The notes: generated by a model from the letters alone, not told the origin. A stretch of DNA of 64,000 nucleotides from Prorocentrum cordatum (GCA_963575745.1 CAUYUJ010014753.1:278010-342009), one strand, 5' to 3'. Shown: positions 1 through 13,954, counted from the stretch's first letter. A program made the numbers and translations.

Positions 1-207
1 AAACGTGTGAGGGGTGTGCCGAATGGGTGGTGGGGAGGCATGCGGACCCTGCCACTGGGGCCTTCGGTGGAGCTCCCTATGGGGCCACGAAACGTGTGAG
101 GGGTGTGCCGAAATGGGTGGTGGGGAGGCATGCGGACCCTGCCACTGGGGCCTTCGGTGGAGCTCCCTATGGGGCCACGAAACGTGTGAGGGGTGTGCCG
201 AAATGGG

Positions 208-259
<52 letters not shown>

Positions 260-370
260 AATGATGGGAGGAGGGAGGGGGGGGAGGAGGAGGAGGAGGA
301 GGTGAGGAACGCGGGTCGCCGTCTCTTCAAAACGAGGACCCAACACCACAGGATGGTTGGGAAAAAAACG
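1..370 (+). repeat. Composite repeat A, copy 1: 89-bp units, (GAT)n, conserved module
   Basis: Just over two tandem copies of an ~89-bp unit (recognisable by GGTGGAGCTCCCTATGGGGC followed by CACGAAACGTGTGAGG) run from base 1 to about 206. A (GAT)n tract follows at about 207-260, then GGAGG-rich DNA, then a ~65-bp module at about 300-365 containing ACCCAACACCACAGGATGG. The same order of parts is seen at 12,225-13,335 and, inverted, at 7,805-7,952, so this is a composite dispersed repeat. No gene is supported: the ORFs here are low-complexity. Confidence 0.85.
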
Positions 371-514
371 CTGGTTTGGGACCCCTCCCCCTTGCGCGCT
401 CAGCAACAATTAGCAGCAAGGAAGCAGAAAGCAGGACTGTAATAGTGGAAACCGGAAACTGAAAACTGGAGGAGGGAGCTGCAATACTCACCCTTGTAAC
501 CTGGTGGCCCCGCA

Positions 515-790
515 AGGGGGCCGGCGGATTATTGTGTCTGGTGGGCCTGCGCACAACAGAACATACGCCACCACCCCCGCCGTCCTTGTCAAAAACCGCT
601 TGGCAGTGATCGCAGGGTGGCAGCGCACTATCCATGTTTAGCCGCGAGGTGCATTTTGTATGGTTGTTCTTGTTAGGGATGGTAGCCTTGCGCACAGCAG
701 GCAATATGCTGACACCCCTGCCGCCCCCGTCAAAAGCAATACAAAGTGCTCGCGAGCTTACGGATATGATTCAAGATTCCTCTCGCTTCG
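515..790 (+). repeat. Dispersed repeat B, copy 1
   Basis: About 260 bp closely resembling 7,030-7,290 (shared runs include CTTGGCAGTGATCGC and TTAGCCGCGAGGTGCATTTT). Each copy is itself a degenerate direct duplication of a ~140-bp sequence: GCGCACA(G/A)CAG...GCCGTC...TGTCAAAA occurs twice. No coding signal. Confidence 0.75.
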
Positions 791-829
791 CGGGGTGCAC
801 GTCCGGAGCACTTACAGTCCTGTCGTTGT

Positions 830-1430
830 CGGGCTTTTGGGAATTTCTTGGGGGCCCCTTTGAAGGCCTCTTTGGGGCCTCTTGGGTCCTCGCGGGGGCG
901 TCTGGGAGGCCTCTTGGGGGCCTCTGGGAGGCCTCTTGGGGACCTCTTGGGGCCCCGTGTGGGCGTCTTGGAGGCGCTCTTGCGCTGTCTGGTCCCTTCG
1001 GAGACTGTCTTGGGGTACTCTTGGGCCGTTTTGGGGGCTTCTTAGGGCTGCCTGGGGGCCCTCTTGGGCCGTTTTGGGGCCCTCTTGAGGGCTTTTTGGG
1101 CCGTCTGGGGGCCACTTCGGAGGCTGTTTCAGTTGTCCTGGACCTCTGAGAGTCGAAATAGGCGGGAACGCTGAAATCTTCAAAAAACCATTGGTAAATC
1201 AATGGTTTGTGGCTTCTGGAGGTGCTCTTGGGGGTCCTCTGGTGGCCGTCTTGGGGCGTCTTGGGGTCTTTGTAGGGCCTCTTGGGGCCATCTTGGGCCG
1301 TCTTGGGGCCATCTTGGGCCGTTTGGGGGCCATCTCGATCCGTCTTGAGGCCTTGTTGGGCCCCAAGAGGGCCAACAGGCCCAACTCATTGATTGTCTAT
1401 CGGTTTTTGTATGTTTTTGAGGCGCAGGAG
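830..1430 (+). repeat. CTTGGGGCC-type degenerate repeat block (family C)
   Basis: Dense irregular repetition of 10-15-base words such as GGCCTCTTGGGG, GCCGTCTTGGG and GCCATCTTGGG. It gives long spurious ORFs in all frames (Gly/Leu/Trp-rich on one strand, Pro/Arg/Lys-rich on the other). The same family forms blocks at 4,640-5,090, 5,360-6,080, 9,700-10,200, 15,010-16,310 and 17,810-18,380, and in the opposite orientation at 16,680-17,370 and 24,120-24,260. Confidence 0.85.
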
Positions 1431-1765
1431 GGAGGGACCACTTTGGGTCGGCGGAAGTGGCGTGGCCCCTGGGGGGGGTTAGGGGGGGTACATAATAATG
1501 GAACCCAATACAACACGTAGCAATTATGCAATCATTGGATACATTGGATACATTGCATTATAGCTTCCGCGGACCTGCCTCCGGCAACACGTCACTTCCG
1601 GACGTGGATTCTATTGGCTTACGCCACATCCGCCGACCTTTTGTTTTTGTATAGCCTTTTATCGCCAGCTGTGGTGGACGCATTCACGGCGGCGGTATGT
1701 GGTTTCATGAGTAGGGTGTTTGGACTAGTCGTGGTTTTCGGGATCGTGTTCGAGAGGGACGAAAT

Positions 1766-2158
1766 TTGATAACTCCCGAAGCCCTGCAGATGCGGATAGG
1801 AGCGAGGGGCTGCTTCGAGAAGGAGTTCCCGCGGCAGGGGCACATCAGTGGCGCGCAAGAGACGGAGCACCTGACGAGGGGAGCGAAAGTAGCGCGCGCA
1901 GACTGCAAGGACCTTGGCTTCACGGCGCGCAGTTGGCAGGCGTATCAGTGCAGCGGCACGCGCAAGAGAAAACGACCGAAGTCGGCGTTCTCCGCGAGGC
2001 CTGACGAGGTCGCGCGCGACGAAAAAAAGTGCACCCTGAAGTGCAAGACGTGCGAAGGATGCGCATTCGAGCGCCCGTCCTACGGTTCGTCGATGCAGGG
2101 CCAGAATGGGGAGAGCGAGAGGGGGAGCGAAGCTGATGAGGAGGAGGAAGTTGATTAG
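1766..2158 (+). CDS. Cys-containing ORF fragment, function unknown
   Basis: A non-repetitive stretch open for about 130 codons from a TTG; there is no ATG at the start, so it would be an internal exon or a fragment. The middle contains the phrase LGFTARSWQAYQCSG, then a basic RKRKRPKSAF run, then LKCKTCEGC near the end. The spaced Cys residues and KSAFSAR look like a degenerate zinc-binding cysteine module, with one expected Cys seemingly replaced in the first half. The C-terminal (GAG)n-encoded Glu run is low complexity and probably not protein. I cannot assign a function. It may be the relic of a retrotransposon ORF or of a host exon. Confidence 0.25.
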   Translation: MITPEALQMRIGARGCFEKEFPRQGHISGAQETEHLTRGAKVARADCKDLGFTARSWQAYQCSGTRKRKRPKSAFSARPDEVARDEKKCTLKCKTCEGCAFERPSYGSSMQGQNGESERGSEADEEEEVD

Positions 2159-2544
2159 AAGAGTGCGCAGAGGAGGAGGAGGAGGAGGAAGAGGAGGATG
2201 AGGGATAAGAGGCGTAGAGGGAGGCAGGGGGTAAGGCGGAGGAGGATGAAGAAGGTTGGAGGGGAGCAAAGAGTGAGGATCCAGGCTTGGGACCCTGACT
2301 GGGGCCTCCGGGGGCCGTTGGGAGCTATGCCGGCACCCCCGGAACGCATGTGTGCACCCTGGATTAAGAGACCTTGCGCGGGCTTCCTTGCCGCGAAGTC
2401 TTTCCTAGTCTTCGGTCCATCCCGGTTTTGTTGCGCGTCCGAGTCTCGGGGATGTGTCGCTGGGTCTTTTCGGGGCGATTTCGGGGGACGAAAGGGGGGG
2501 CAGTGTCAGAGTCCAAACGGAACTCATTGGGATCATTGTATTTG

Positions 2545-2760
2545 CCGCGGCTGACATTCGCAGCGTTCGCCTTCGACGCATGATTATCGAATGGCCTTCG
2601 GTCCATCCCGCCACCGTGCCTAGCTTGTGGGTCTGAGGCCAGTGGGATAGTTGTGTTCGCCGTGGACGCATAATCATCGAATGCCCTTGGAGGGGGCGAA
2701 CTGGGCCATCCAGGGGGTGGATGAACAAGTGGGCCGTTCATCGGGTGGATGGAAGCGCGG
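2545..2760 (+). repeat. Imperfect direct repeats and start of a family-D element
   Basis: Two copies of GCCG(C/T)GG..., GCAT(G/A)AT(T/C)ATCGAATG at about 2,549-2,600 and 2,655-2,690 flank a copy of the family-D left end (CCATCCCGCCACCGTGCC). That left end is also seen at 4,590, 9,650 and 17,765. The stretch ends in GGATGGAAGCG, related to the minisatellite at 3,495-3,800. Confidence 0.55.
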
Positions 2761-3009
2761 TGGTGCGAGAAATCACAGCTGGGATTGCGGATGGCTCGGC
2801 CGTCCACTTTCACCTCGTCCCTCAACCATCTTTGCTGGAATCAGCTCCTGCCAGCTAGACAGCCCTGGGCCCTCTCGACTGTCTCCACTTCTCTTGCGTA
2901 TTTAATGGTCCCACTGGCTTTCGATCTCTTCTCCCTTCATGTTTTCTCAGTGTCCTCCACACCTGTACTGCTGCCCTTCTAGACGCGGTGCACTCGCCTC
3001 GACGTTGGG

Positions 3010-3260
3010 TTGTCAAAAAAAGGGGGAGGAGGAGGGGAGGAGGAGGAGAAGGAGGAGAAGGAGGAGGAGGGAGAGGTGATAATGGGATGAATGAGGGAGG
3101 AGGAGGAAAAGGAGGTTCATAAGGATGAGCATGGAGGACGATGAGGGAGGAGGGCGGGAGCAGGATTGCGGAGGATGATGGAGGAGGAAGGAGGGGGGGC
3201 GGAAGGATGAGGACATGTGAGGAGGAGGAGGAGGAGGAGGAGGAGGACGACGACGACGCG
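3010..3260 (+). repeat. GGA/GAG-rich tract
   Basis: Purine-rich simple sequence, mainly GGAGGA, ending in (GAC)n. It creates Glu- or Arg-rich spurious ORFs. No gene evidence. Confidence 0.85.
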
Positions 3261-3489
3261 GGGCGAAAAGGGAGAAAAGGGACGACGAGGTGCGGGGCGA
3301 GAGGGCAGGAATGCTGGCGGGAGGGAGGGATGGAGGGAGGCATGGGAGCAGGAGAAGGGGAGGGAGAGGCGGGGTGGTTTGGGATCGGTGCAAGGGCGCC
3401 CTGGGTCGCGGGAGCCAAGGCGGCCAGGCGCGCGAGTACCCTTCCCCCGAGGCGCGGAACGCCTTTCCGAGGGAGCTCTGGGAAGGGGT

Positions 3490-3870
3490 TCCATGAGCCG
3501 GGTGGATGGCCCACTTGGGGCCTCGGAGCATCAGCCGGACGGATGGCCCACTTGGGGCCCTGGACCAGTGCAGGGGTACTGGGTGCCCCGGCGTGATGTT
3601 CCATGAGCCGGGTGGATGGCCCACTTGGGGCCTGGGGGCGGCGAGGGGGTTGCGCGCAGGGCGTGCGAGGGTCGGGGGCGCGCATGAGCCGGATGGATGG
3701 CCCACTTGGGGCCTCGGGGGGGGCGGCCTCCAGGAGCCGGGTGGATGGCCCACTTGGGGCCTCGGAGCATCAGCCGGACGGATGGCCCACTTGGGGCCTG
3801 CATTCGGCCTCCGCGGAACAGCGTTCGGGAAGGGCTGCGCGCCTTCCCGGAACAGCGTTCGGGAAGGGCT
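3490..3870 (+). repeat. Minisatellite with GGATGGCCCACTTGGGG core
   Basis: About seven or eight copies of CCGG(G/A)(C/T)GGATGGCCCACTTGGGG at irregular spacing between 3,495 and 3,800. They are followed by a short direct duplication (GGAACAGCGTTCGGGAAGGG, twice, at about 3,816-3,870). On the minus strand it reads as GPKWAIHPAH-type peptides in several frames, which is the repeat rather than a protein. Confidence 0.85.
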
Positions 3871-4109
3871 GGCGGCGGAGGGAATGGGGAGGGGTGGGAG
3901 CGGGAGAGCACGAGGTTGGAAGAAAGGGGCAAATGGAGGGAGGGAAGGGGAAGGGGACGGGGGAAGGCGAAATAGGACAGGGGAGCTGGGGGAAGGGAGG
4001 GGGAGGGGGGGGGGAGGGATGAGGGAGGCAGAGTGCGAGAGAAAATGGGCGCGGTTGGCAGATGTAAGTAGCGGGCTAGCATCAGTGAGGCGCTGAACGA
4101 CACTGGTGT

Positions 4110-4118
4110 GGGACGCGG

Positions 4119-4157
<39 letters not shown>

Positions 4158-4160
4158 GGG
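4110..4160 (+). repeat. (GAC)n microsatellite
   Basis: A GACGACGAC tract at about 4,120-4,154 followed by GCGGGGCGAAAAGGG. The same (GAC)n then GCGGGGCGAAAAGGG join occurs at about 3,246-3,275, so the two are copies of one short repeat. Confidence 0.8.
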
Positions 4161-4587
4161 CGAAAAGGGGAGTGAAGGGAGAAAAGGGGAGGTGGCGGCG
4201 GAGGGGGCAAGGGGCTGCGCGGTGGGCGGAGGCAGGGGGAGGGCCAGCACGGGAGCGTGCACGGGGCAGACCAGGCGAAGTGGCCACTTCGGCGCCACAG
4301 AAAGGGCGCGGCGGTCGACGGGCACACCTAGGACGAGAAGGAGAGAGGGTGGCAGAACAGCAATTCCAAGGCTGCCCCTCGCAGACAATTTGGCTTCACT
4401 CGTGCGGCCTGATCCCGCTTCGAGGTGTCTCCATGTCGACGCGGTAGCGGGCCGTGGGCCGAGGCGACCGAACTGCTCCGAACGCTGGGCGGAAAGGCGT
4501 TCCAGAAATCTTGGAACGCCTCCCCGAAAGCCGTTCCATGCACCCTTTCGACGGCCCACCTTCTGGATGGCCCTGTTCGCCCCGCCT

Positions 4588-5110
4588 AATGCCCTTCGGT
4601 CCATCCCGCCACCGTGCCTGGCTTGTGGGTCCGAGGCCAATCAGATGGTTGATGGGTCTCCTGGGAGGCCTCTCGGGGGCGTCCTGGGGGCAGTTGTTGC
4701 CCTCCGGGCCCCTTCTTAGGGCCGTCCTGGGGCCCTCCCAGGCCGTCTTGAAGGTTTTTTTGGGCCGTCTTGGGGCCCTCCTGGGCCGCTTTGGAGCTCT
4801 ACTGGGGGCCGCCTGGGCCGTTTTGGGGCGATCTTGGAGGCCTGTTGGGCTATCATGGTCGCTGTGAAAACCCAACAGGCGAATGTACTAGAAGAGAATG
4901 TTTGTCCGAAGGGAATGGGGAGATTTGTGTTTCTTGGGGCCCTCTTGTGGGGCCTCTTGGAGGTTTCTGGGAGCGTCTTGGCGGCATCTTGGGCCGTCTG
5001 GGTGCCATCTTGGGCGTCTTGGCTCGATCTTTCGGCGATTCGGGACCCTCTTGGACCATCTTGGGCGCCCCTTGGGGCCCTCTTGGCCGGTTGTGAGTCC
5101 CTCCGTTCCC
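4588..5110 (+). mobile_element. Family-D element copy (intergenic paralogue of the alpha-tubulin intron)
   Basis: Begins CCTTCGGTCCATCCCGCCAC, continues into CGTGCCTGGCTTGTGGGTCC, then a family-C body. A conserved internal landmark (AACAGGCGAATGTACT, then GGGAATGGGG) is followed by the phrase CGATTCGGGACCCTCTTGGA at about 5,034-5,054. The order of landmarks matches the alpha-tubulin intron (9,641-10,355) and the copy at 17,752-18,385. I could not define the 3' end here. Mobility is inferred from dispersal; no transposase is encoded. Confidence 0.6.
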
Positions 5111-5318
5111 CCGTGGCGCGTTCACCCGGGGGTCGTCCCGGGGGGCGAGGGGGGGGGAGGGGGGCGGGGGGGAAGGGCAAATTCGCGGTTTGGGGTTCCC
5201 GGGGGGTGATCATGGGGGGAACCAATCTCACACGCCTACAGACCCACAAGGGGACGGCTGATTTTGCCTCAAGCTGAAATTCTAGACGCTTCGCGTATCC
5301 CCACCAGCCCGTCCAGAA

Positions 5319-5355
5319 ACGACGCCCAGGCGAGTACTACTCGCCTGGGCGTCGT
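5319..5355. repeat. Near-perfect 37-bp palindrome (18-bp arms, 1-nt centre)
   Basis: ACGACGCCCAGGCGAGTA, a single C, then its exact reverse complement. The preceding flank (CTTCGCGTATCCCCACCAGC) recurs without the palindrome at about 40,903-40,930, so the flank belongs to a dispersed repeat. Confidence 0.9.
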
Positions 5356-5359
5356 CCTG

Positions 5360-6080
5360 TAGAGGGTCGTCCTGAGGGGCTTTTCGGCGTCTTGGGTGCC
5401 TCGGGGGGGCCTCTGTGGGCCGTTCGGGATCCTCTTTGGGGCCTCCTGGGGGCCTCTTGGGGCCTCTTGGGGCCATCTTGGGGCCTCTGGGAGCACCTTG
5501 GGTGCCTCTGGGGGGTCTCTTGGGGCCTCGTGGGGGTCTCTTGGGGGCCTCCTGGGGGCCTCTTGGGGGGCCTCTTGGGGTCATCTTCGGGCCATCCTGC
5601 GGCCTCTTGGGGCATCCTGGGAGCCTCTTGCGGCCATCGTGGAGGAAATCGATCAAAGAAGAGGGGTTCCTTAATTAGAGCCCCCCCCCAGGAACTCCAA
5701 AAATCGTCTCCTGTACCGCTCTGGGACCGCTCTTGGAGCGCTCTTCGGCGCTCTTGGCACCGTCATGGGGCTTTCTTGGGCCCTTCTTGGAGCTATCTTG
5801 AGCCATCTTGGAGCCATCTTGACGCCTCGGATGTGCATCGCAAGCGAAAAAGTGAGAACACCAAAAACATTGATGTCCCCTAGGGTTTTGAAGCATTTTG
5901 GCCTCTTGGATGCATCCTAATGATGCTCTTGTGGGCACTTGGAACCGTCTTGGAGAGTTCTTGGAACGTCTTGGAACATCATGGGGACCATCTTGAGGCA
6001 TCTTGCGCGCCATCTTGGAGGGTATCTTGGGCTCCCTGAGGCCCTCTTGGAGCCGTCTTGGGCCATCTTGGGCGCTCCAA
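5360..6080 (+). repeat. Family-C repeat block
   Basis: Two runs of GGCCTCTTGGGG-type words separated by a short unique stretch (about 5,640-5,700 and 5,840-5,920). No coding evidence. Confidence 0.8.
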
Positions 6081-6084
6081 CGCG

Positions 6085-7025
6085 CCGCGGAACTCCCTGT
6101 CCAGGTCAGTGGGGAGGGGGTAGGGGGAGGGGTAAACCCCTCCCCGAAGGGGAAGAAGGAGGGGTGGAAGAGGAAACGCTCTAAACCACCGACGCCCAGA
6201 GGGCTGGTGGGATTTGCTTTGTTTTGGGGCAGGGATGGTGGGGGTGGGCGGGGGGGTGCGCATCGGGTTGGCCGCGCACGCTCCAGATGTGGAGGCAGAG
6301 CTCGTTTTGTATGGCTGTTTTTTTTGCCAGGGATAGTGGGAGGGGTGATCGTGGTTCCTGGTTGGCCGCCGGTCGCCTGGGGGAGGGGGTATGTCTGAAC
6401 AAGGAACGGTGAGAAGGGTCAAGACACTTTCCTACCTGGATGGCGAGCCGTCCAGCTCACCCCCACCCGCCCTCCCAACCATAAGTAGCACCCGAGCGTC
6501 AACATGTTTTGCGGTCGTCGTTGGATGGGCAGTTGTTGAGAACCAAAATCGGCCTCACGCGCGCAACGCTGAGGCGAGGTGCGCCACGCGTGCCGGGCGC
6601 GACACGCGCGCCATGCACCCCTGGGGCCCGAGCGTACCGGGCACGCCAGATGCGCCACGTGCTCCGCGTGCGTCACGTGTGCCGCATACTCCAGCCGTGC
6701 CAGGTGCGCTACGTTCGGGGCGCGTGCAGAGTGTGTCAGTCAGGGGCAACGATAGGGGGGGATAGGCATAGGGGGGATGCATCGACCCCCAATCGCCCAT
6801 TGATCGCCAATAGGGTTCTGATGGCCCCAACCTGCCCAGGAAGATGCGGATTCACTATCGGAGGCCTATCGCCGATCTATCGGCGATGCATCGCCGATTC
6901 CAGGTCGATGCATCCCCCCCTATGCCAGTCCCCCCCTATCTTTGCCCCGCAGTCAGGTGCGCCTGCGCACGTGACAGCACACATCGGGAAACATGTCCGC
7001 CCCCACCAGCCTTCTTGAAATCCAA
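6085..7025. other. No gene seen; short repeats only
   Basis: This stretch holds no ORF I would support. From 6,570 to 6,740 it contains degenerate GTGCG/CACGCG-type repetition. At about 6,862-6,915 it contains a piece of the GCATCGCCGAT palindromic family. Confidence 0.5.
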
Positions 7026-7029
7026 TACC

Positions 7030-7290
7030 AATCATTGTGTGTTGTGGGCCTGCGCTCAGCAGGCCACACGCCACCACCCCTGCCGTCCCTGTCAAAAACC
7101 ACTTGGCAGTGATCGCGGGGTGGCCGCGCACGGTCCAGATTTAGCCGCGAGGTGCATTTTGTATTGTTTGTTGTTGTTCGCGATGGTGACCCTGCGCACA
7201 GCAGGCAATATGCTGACACCCCCACCGTCCATGTCAAAAACCATCAAAAGGGCTCGCGGTCCTCACGAATATGACCCAAGACTGTGCTCC
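7030..7290 (+). repeat. Dispersed repeat B, copy 2
   Basis: Second copy of the ~260-bp repeat at 515-790. It is followed by a related degenerate sequence to about 7,490 (GGGATGGTGGGGGGAGCCC), also recognisable at 6,230-6,390. Confidence 0.75.
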
Positions 7291-7804
7291 AAAGTGTACT
7301 TTTGCATTGTTTTGTCACAGGGATGGTGGGGGGGAGCCCACATAGGGTTGTTTGCGCATGCTCCGAATTTGGAGGCACAGTGTGGTTTGTATTATTTTTT
7401 GACAGCGATGGTTGGGGGTGGGGATCATCGGATCGGCATTGTTCCTGATTGACTGCCAGTCGCGTGGGGGAGGGGGTGTATATTACTAGGGAACAGTGAG
7501 AAGGAAAGGGTAAGGGCAAGGGCAAGGGTACGGGTAAGGGTATGGGTTCGAATTCGGCACCAACCATCATAATATAAAGATGGCCGACTGGGGGTCATTT
7601 TGATTCCTATTGTTTCCCATTGATTCCCATTGTTCCCCAATGATCCCCATTGATCATCACCCAGTATGAGTGATTATCATCACATCCTATTAGTTCCCAG
7701 TGATTCCCATTGAAACCCATTGATTCCAATAAATCACGTGTGATATCTGTCAATTCCTGACGATTCCGACCAATTCCTGATGATTCGCATTGATCCCTAC
7801 TGTT

Positions 7805-8611
<807 letters not shown>

Positions 8612-8989
8612 ATGCAATACATGCGTCCGTACGTCTGACGAGTGTACGAGCGAGGAGGAGGTTGAGGGAGGAGGGGAGGTGGGTGAACGCCGGTGCGACG
8701 CGGGTGGGAAGAATACCAGGACCCCATTGAGCATATGTTTCTGAGTGTGCTCTTAGAGCCCTCTTGGGGCGTCTTGGAGGCCTCTTGGGCCGGCTCGAGG
8801 CGACGGCCGCAGCGACGGCAGCGGTGGTGAGTTCTGTGAGCGCCTCGTCCGTGAGTTCCTCCATCTGTTGCGCGTCCTATCCCGGCTCTGCTGGGAGAAG
8901 GATGTCCGCAACCGTTTTGGTTCAAGTGACCGTTGCGCAATCGGCTGCACGAAAGGTCACCACATTCCACAGCAATCCCTTTCTGCAGC

Positions 8990-8998
8990 CTTTCCCGC
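8990..8998 (+). promoter_or_regulatory. Candidate spliced-leader trans-splice acceptor for alpha-tubulin
   Basis: CCCTTTCTGCAG ends at 8,998, 36 bases before the alpha-tubulin ATG at 9,035. A pyrimidine run ending in AG shortly upstream of the ATG is what dinoflagellate spliced-leader addition would need. Other AGs are nearby (for example CAGC at about 9,020), so the exact site is inferred. Confidence 0.35.
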
Positions 8999-9034
8999 AA
9001 GTCATCCGCCTGCCCGGGCAGCTTTCTCGACACC

Positions 9035-11111
<2,077 letters not shown>

Positions 11112-11570
11112 GCGAGACGGTTCAGCTGCGGCCGTGCCAGCACGGCCTGGCGATCCAATAATCTAACGTGGTAACAATCATCCTAGCTTTCACTGATGAG
11201 CGCAACAGCTACGCATTTCAGTGTCGAATGCCAGCCCTGTCAGAGCGATTGCGTCGCCAGATGGTCTCGTTCGCGGTGGCGGACTCTGAGGGGAGCTCAG
11301 GCCAGCGCAATTACATTTCTGGGAGCCTTTCTGTTTGTTGGGTCTCAGTCTCAGGTGGATGAATTCACGACGACCTGAAACAAACACCAACTCTTCAAAG
11401 AGGAGGAGGAGGAGGAGGAGGAGGAGGAGGCGGAGACGGAAACATGAAGACACCATGCCTCAAGGGGCAGTCTCAGTGTTTCTTTAGATCTATTCTCATA
11501 TATATAATACATACCTATACGACCACCATTCGGGTGATAAGGAGGATGTGGGGGGGAGAGGGGGGAACCA
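11112..11570. other. Region downstream of alpha-tubulin; no gene seen
   Basis: Probable 3' untranslated and intergenic DNA. It contains a (GAG)n tract at 11,400-11,432. No AATAAA-type signal is expected in dinoflagellates and none was found. Confidence 0.5.
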
Positions 11571-11574
11571 ACAT

Positions 11575-11835
11575 CTGACTCAATCGATCTCACTATCGAT
11601 CTCACTCCACGGGACACCACGGGACACTTGTCGATCTCAGTATCGATCTCAGTATCGATCTCACTCAATGGGACACCGCTGGACACCACGGGCCACCACA
11701 GGACACCACAAGACATCGCGGGACACTTCTCGATCTCATTATCGGTCTCACTATCGATCTCACTATCGATCTCACTCAACGGGACACCACGGGACACCTC
11801 GGGACACCACATCGATCCTCTTATCGATCTCACTA
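11575..11835 (+). repeat. CGATCTCACTAT / GGGACACCAC minisatellite
   Basis: Two interspersed words, (T)CGATCTCA(C/G)TAT and GGGACACCACGGGACAC, repeat irregularly across 260 bp. An (AG)n-rich tract follows at about 11,860-11,970. ORFs here (Ser/Ile/Arg repeats) are low complexity. Confidence 0.85.
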
Positions 11836-11863
11836 TAAACAACAAACAACTAATTATATAAAG

Positions 11864-11897
<34 letters not shown>

Positions 11898-12224
11898 TGA
11901 CGAGCGCGAGGGAGAGAGAGAGAGAGAGGGAGAGAGAAAACGAGAGAGTGAGAGATAGAGAGAGAGTGTGGTCGTGTTGTCGTTCTCCTCTGCTTGGACG
12001 CGCCGCTCCTGGTGTCAGGTGTGACCCCCCACAAGACGCAAAACGCAATCCAAGGGCCGCAATGTTTGGATTGCACCCTGCAGGTCGAAACGAGGAGGGA
12101 GGACGAGAGGCCACGGGAGAACACGGGAGGAGCGAGCGTCAGAGACGAGCAGACCCAAGCGCAAATTTCGCGTGGCGAAGGACCCAACCATATGCAGATG
12201 CGAGTACCGCATTGTGGGTGCCAC

Positions 12225-13140
12225 TTTCGGTGGAGCTCCTTATTGGGCCACGAACCGTGTGAGGGGTGTGCCGAATTGGGCTTTCTGTGGAGAGCTCCCT
12301 CTGGGGGTCACGAAGCGTGTGAGGGGTGTGCCGAAATGGGCGGGGGGACGCATGCGAACCCTGCCACTGGGGCCTTCGGTGGAGCTCCCTCTGGGGGGCC
12401 ACGAAGTGTGTGAGGGGTATACCACACTTGGCGGGGAGACGCATGCGAACCCTGCCATTGAGGCCTTCGGTGGAGCTCCCTATGGAGCCACGAAACGCGT
12501 GAGGGGTGTGCCAAAATGGGCGGGGGGACGCATGCGAACCCTGCCATTGGGGCCTTCGGTGGAACTCACTGTGAGGCCACGAAACGTGTGAGGGGTATGC
12601 CGAAATTGGTAGGGGGTCGCATGCGAACCCCACCACTGGGGCCGTTCGGTGGAGCTCCCCATGGGGCCACGAACTGTGTGAGGGGTGTGCCGAAATTGGC
12701 GGGGGGACGCATGCGAACCCTGCCACTGGGGCCGTTCGGTGGAGCTTCCTAAGGGGCCACGAAGTGCGTGAGGGGTGTGCCGAAATTGGTGGTGGGACGC
12801 ATGCGAACCCTGCCACGGGGGCCTTTCGGTGGAGTTCCCTGTGGGGCCACGAAGCGTGTGAGGGGCGTGCCGAAACGGGCGGGGGCACGCATGCGAACCT
12901 TGCCACTGGGTCCTTCGGTGGTGGAGCTCCCTATGGGGCCACGAAGCGTGTGAGGGGTGTGCCGAAATGGGCGGGGGGACGCATGCGAACCCTGTCATTG
13001 CGGCCTTCCGGTGGAGCTCCCTATGGAGCCACGAAGTGTGTGAGGGGTATACCACACTTGGCGGGGGGACGCGTGCGAACCCTGCCATTGAGGCCTTCGG
13101 TGGAGCTCCTCATGGGGCCACGAAGCGCTGTCCTGAGTGG
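12225..13140 (+). repeat. Composite repeat A, main array: about ten 89-bp units
   Basis: Tandem units with conserved GGTGGAGCTCC, GGGGCCACGAA and GGACGCATGCGAACCCTGCC segments. Unit length varies by a few bases (roughly 86-92), so reading frames change from unit to unit. The minus strand stays open for up to 255 codons with a recurring GFACVPPPISAHPSH phrase. I treat this as a by-product of a stop-poor unit, not a protein. Confidence 0.9.
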
Positions 13141-13199
13141 CGGTGACGCATGCTGACCCTGCCACTGCAGCCTATTAGGGCCACGAAACGTAGTCCTGG

Positions 13200-13340
13200 G
13201 TGGGTGAAACGCAGGGAGGTGACGAGGCGGATGGAGGGGAGGGAGGAGGGGGAGGAGGAGGAGAGGAGAGGAATGCGGGGCGCTGTCTCTTCGACACGAG
13301 GACCCAACACCACAGGATGGTTGAGAAAAACAGGAGGAGC
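13200..13340 (+). repeat. Composite repeat A, conserved module, copy 2
   Basis: GGAGG-rich DNA then CGCTGTCTCTTCGACACGAG and ACCCAACACCACAGGATGGT, as at 300-365. Confidence 0.85.
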
Positions 13341-13739
13341 GCACTGCAGGAACGCGGCTCGAATACCCTCGAGGGTGCACCACGCGGCCCCGAGACGTGC
13401 CTGGTTGTCCGACCCCCCCACGCCAGTATGGCCCCAAGAGAGTCCCGAGCGAGCCCCCGAGGGAGAGCCCTGAGAGCTCCCCGACGGCTGGGCTTCCATG
13501 TGCCTAACGTCCAGGCCATCGGCCATTGCTGCCGCCCCCGCTGCCGCAGGCGTCAAGGTATCCTCGTCGCGTCGCCATCCCCGTCGTCGTCGTCGTTCTC
13601 CAATCGTCTCCGTTCCTCCTCCCCCTGGGGCGCCCGACGCCCCCCCCCTCTCAATGCGCACTAGTGGATCCCCTGTGGTCCCTTTCGCGGCAACGTCCGG
13701 CCAGCTCACTGCAATTGCACCCCCCCCCCCCCTGGGGCC

Positions 13740-13920
13740 CCCTCCTTCTCCTCCTCCCCCTCCTCCTCCTCCTCCTCCACTTCGTCCTCCTCGTCCTCCT
13801 CCTCCTCCTCCCCCTCCTCCTCCTCCACAGGTTGGAGGGGGAGGGGGTCTTCCTCCTCCTCCTCCTCCTCCTCCTCCTCCTCCTCCTCCTCCTCCTCCTC
13901 CTCCTCCTCCTCCTCCTCTG
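13740..13920 (+). repeat. (TCC)n-rich tract
   Basis: Nearly pure TCC/CCT with a short interruption (GGTTGGAGGGGGAGG) at about 13,830-13,847. It produces Pro-, Leu- or Glu/Arg-rich ORFs only. Confidence 0.95.
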
Positions 13921-13954
13921 GCGCAAAAATCAAGGCGCTGCTCCGCGAGTCCTG

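Noticed and set aside
3013-4640. Minus ORFs of 369 and 424 codons rich in Pro, Arg and GPKWAIHPAH
   Set aside because: They are built from the GGATGGCCCACTTGGGG minisatellite and GGA/GAC tracts.
7535-7575. Possible tRNA T-arm (GGGTTCGAATTCGGCACC)
   Set aside because: No acceptor, D- or anticodon arms can be paired around it, and the upstream sequence is a GGGTAAGGGCAAGGG repeat.
12139-13088. Minus-strand 202-255-codon ORFs with repeated GFACVPPPISAHPSH
   Set aside because: They follow the 89-bp satellite units. Different units use different frames and unit length is not always a multiple of three, so there is no sign of selection for a protein.
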